A program made the translations under genes and the position numbers. A DNA stretch of 7,560 nt from positions 1-7,560 of the forward strand of contig JAOUIC010000074.1 in the NCBI GenBank assembly GCA_029884275.1, written 5' to 3'. This document shows positions 6,797 to 7,560 of this stretch, in pieces (position 1 is the stretch's first letter; every line of letters starts with the position of its first letter). Source of the DNA: Gemmatimonadota bacterium (lineage in GTDB: Bacteria > Gemmatimonadota > Gemmatimonadetes > Gemmatimonadales > GWC2-71-9). The notes below the pieces were generated by a model. The model ran no database searches. It was not told the DNA's origin and was given only the letters and a program-made list of their open reading frames with translations.

Positions 6797-6799
6797 CGA

Positions 6800-6824
6800 T
6801 TCCGGGCCGCGGAACGGCCCGGAA
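6800..6824. terminator. Bidirectional hairpin between convergent genes
   Basis: TTCCGGGCCG (6800-6809) and CGGCCCGGAA (6815-6824) form a perfect 10-bp stem with a 5-base loop, CGGAA. It begins four bases after the TGA of the 212-aa gene and lies 13 bp from the stop of the convergent LVIVD gene, the expected position for a shared terminator. Neither side has a real T-tract, so efficient intrinsic termination is uncertain. It may instead act as a 3'-end stabilising structure. Confidence 0.65.
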
Positions 6825-6836
6825 ACCCTCGCCCCG

Positions 6837-7560
6837 CTACGGCGTCAGCGGCCGGATCCGGGGCTCCATCCGGATGATCCACAATCCGTTGTTGTCGTCA
6901 TTCACGTAGGCCAGCCCGTCACGCACCACGACACCCCAGGTCATGGCGGAGTTCTTGACGTGCCCCTCCATGTCGGCGGTGTTCACGTGGACCATCTCCC
7001 GGCCCTGGGCCCGGAGGTCGCCGCGCAACTCCCCCGAAATGTCGAACGCCCGGAACCCGGCGTTATAGGCGCCCATGTAGAGGGTGTCCCCTGCCGCCCA
7101 GACGTTGTGCACGCCGCCGAATTCGGGTTCATACCACGCCACGCCGCGCGGGGCGGTGATGTCACTCACGTCCACCACATGCAGACGGCCGTAGGCGCGT
7201 GATGCGGCGGCATCACGGGCCCCTTTCACGTCGGTCGCCGGGAAGACTTCGTCAGCGATGAACACATACTGTCGATGCCGCCAGGCGGTGTGGGTGCCGC
7301 GGATGAAGCCGGGCCCGCCGGTGGCCTCGACATCCCGATACAACTCGTTCAGGTCGTACTTGTACTGCGAGATGAGCTGGGGACTGTCGGGCCGGCCGCC
7401 CCTGATGCCGTTCCCCACGTCGAGCATGACCAGCCCCTCGTTCCAGTAGCTCAGGTAGGCGATGCCGTCCTGCACGTCCACGTCGTGCAGCGAGTTCCCC
7501 ATCTGGTCGGGCCGGGTGGACCACCTCGCCACCTCGCGGGGCTTGGAGGGATCGCCGATG
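6837..7560 (-). CDS. LVIVD-repeat beta-propeller protein, C-terminal part (5' end outside window)
   Basis: The visible 240 residues are the C-terminal part of an LVIVD-repeat protein, a bacterial beta-propeller family that is usually secreted or surface-bound and of unknown biochemical role. The frame is open to the window edge. It begins IGDPSKPREVARW (7559-7521), which is the end of an LVIVD repeat, so the gene continues beyond 7560. Later repeat-like units are the HDVDVQDGIAYLSYW stretch ending in GLVMLDV (about 7496-7416), LHVVDVSDITAP followed by VHNVWAAGDTLYMGAYNAG and FRAFDIS (about 7184-7035), and WGVVVRDGLAYVNDDNNGLW (about 6935-6876). A GTG at 7532 lies inside a repeat and is not the start. 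Any signal peptide would be upstream, out of view. The stop is TAG at 6839-6837, convergent with the 212-aa gene. Confidence 0.85.
   Translation of the reverse strand, partial: IGDPSKPREVARWSTRPDQMGNSLHDVDVQDGIAYLSYWNEGLVMLDVGNGIRGGRPDSPQLISQYKYDLNELYRDVEATGGPGFIRGTHTAWRHRQYVFIADEVFPATDVKGARDAAASRAYGRLHVVDVSDITAPRGVAWYEPEFGGVHNVWAAGDTLYMGAYNAGFRAFDISGELRGDLRAQGREMVHVNTADMEGHVKNSAMTWGVVVRDGLAYVNDDNNGLWIIRMEPRIRPLTP

Overview
The window is GC-rich bacterial DNA (roughly two-thirds G+C by eye, with codon third positions almost all G or C). It is tightly packed, with four genes in one co-directional run on the minus strand. The mix of a hut segment, an LVIVD-repeat protein and a TMTC-like TPR membrane protein, with weak or absent Shine-Dalgarno sites, suggests a free-living Gemmatimonadota or Acidobacteriota-type bacterium. 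That placement is inference and rests on no marker gene.

Layout, left to right. Positions 2-67 (+) hold the last 21 codons of an unidentified gene. It converges on a minus-strand operon that is transcribed from about 6010 down to 98. The operon order is: a TMTC/DUF1736-like multi-pass membrane protein with C-terminal TPR-like helices (5937-4258), a class V PLP-dependent aminotransferase of the cysteine-desulfurase-like VC1184 subfamily (4261-3008), urocanate hydratase hutU (3011-1341) and imidazolonepropionase hutI (1315-98). The first three genes are joined by two ATGA overlaps (4 bp each), and hutI follows hutU after 25 bp. HutU and HutI catalyse consecutive steps of histidine degradation: urocanate to imidazolonepropionate to N-formimino-glutamate. 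No hutH, hutF, hutG or hutC is visible here.

A 220-bp divergent intergenic region (5938-6157) contains an AT-rich island with an 11-bp imperfect dyad overlapping a weak promoter candidate for the operon. To its right, a 212-aa soluble helical protein of unknown function is encoded on the plus strand (6158-6796). It ends at a perfect 10-bp hairpin (6800-6824) shared with a convergent minus-strand gene, of which only the C-terminal 240 residues are in the window. That gene encodes an LVIVD-repeat beta-propeller protein.

The ordinary part is the hutU-hutI pair. The less ordinary part is its tight coupling to a desulfurase-fold enzyme lacking the catalytic cysteine and to a GT-C-like membrane protein. 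I see no CRISPR array, transposon, tRNA or rRNA gene, and no clear evidence of a new defence or mobile system.
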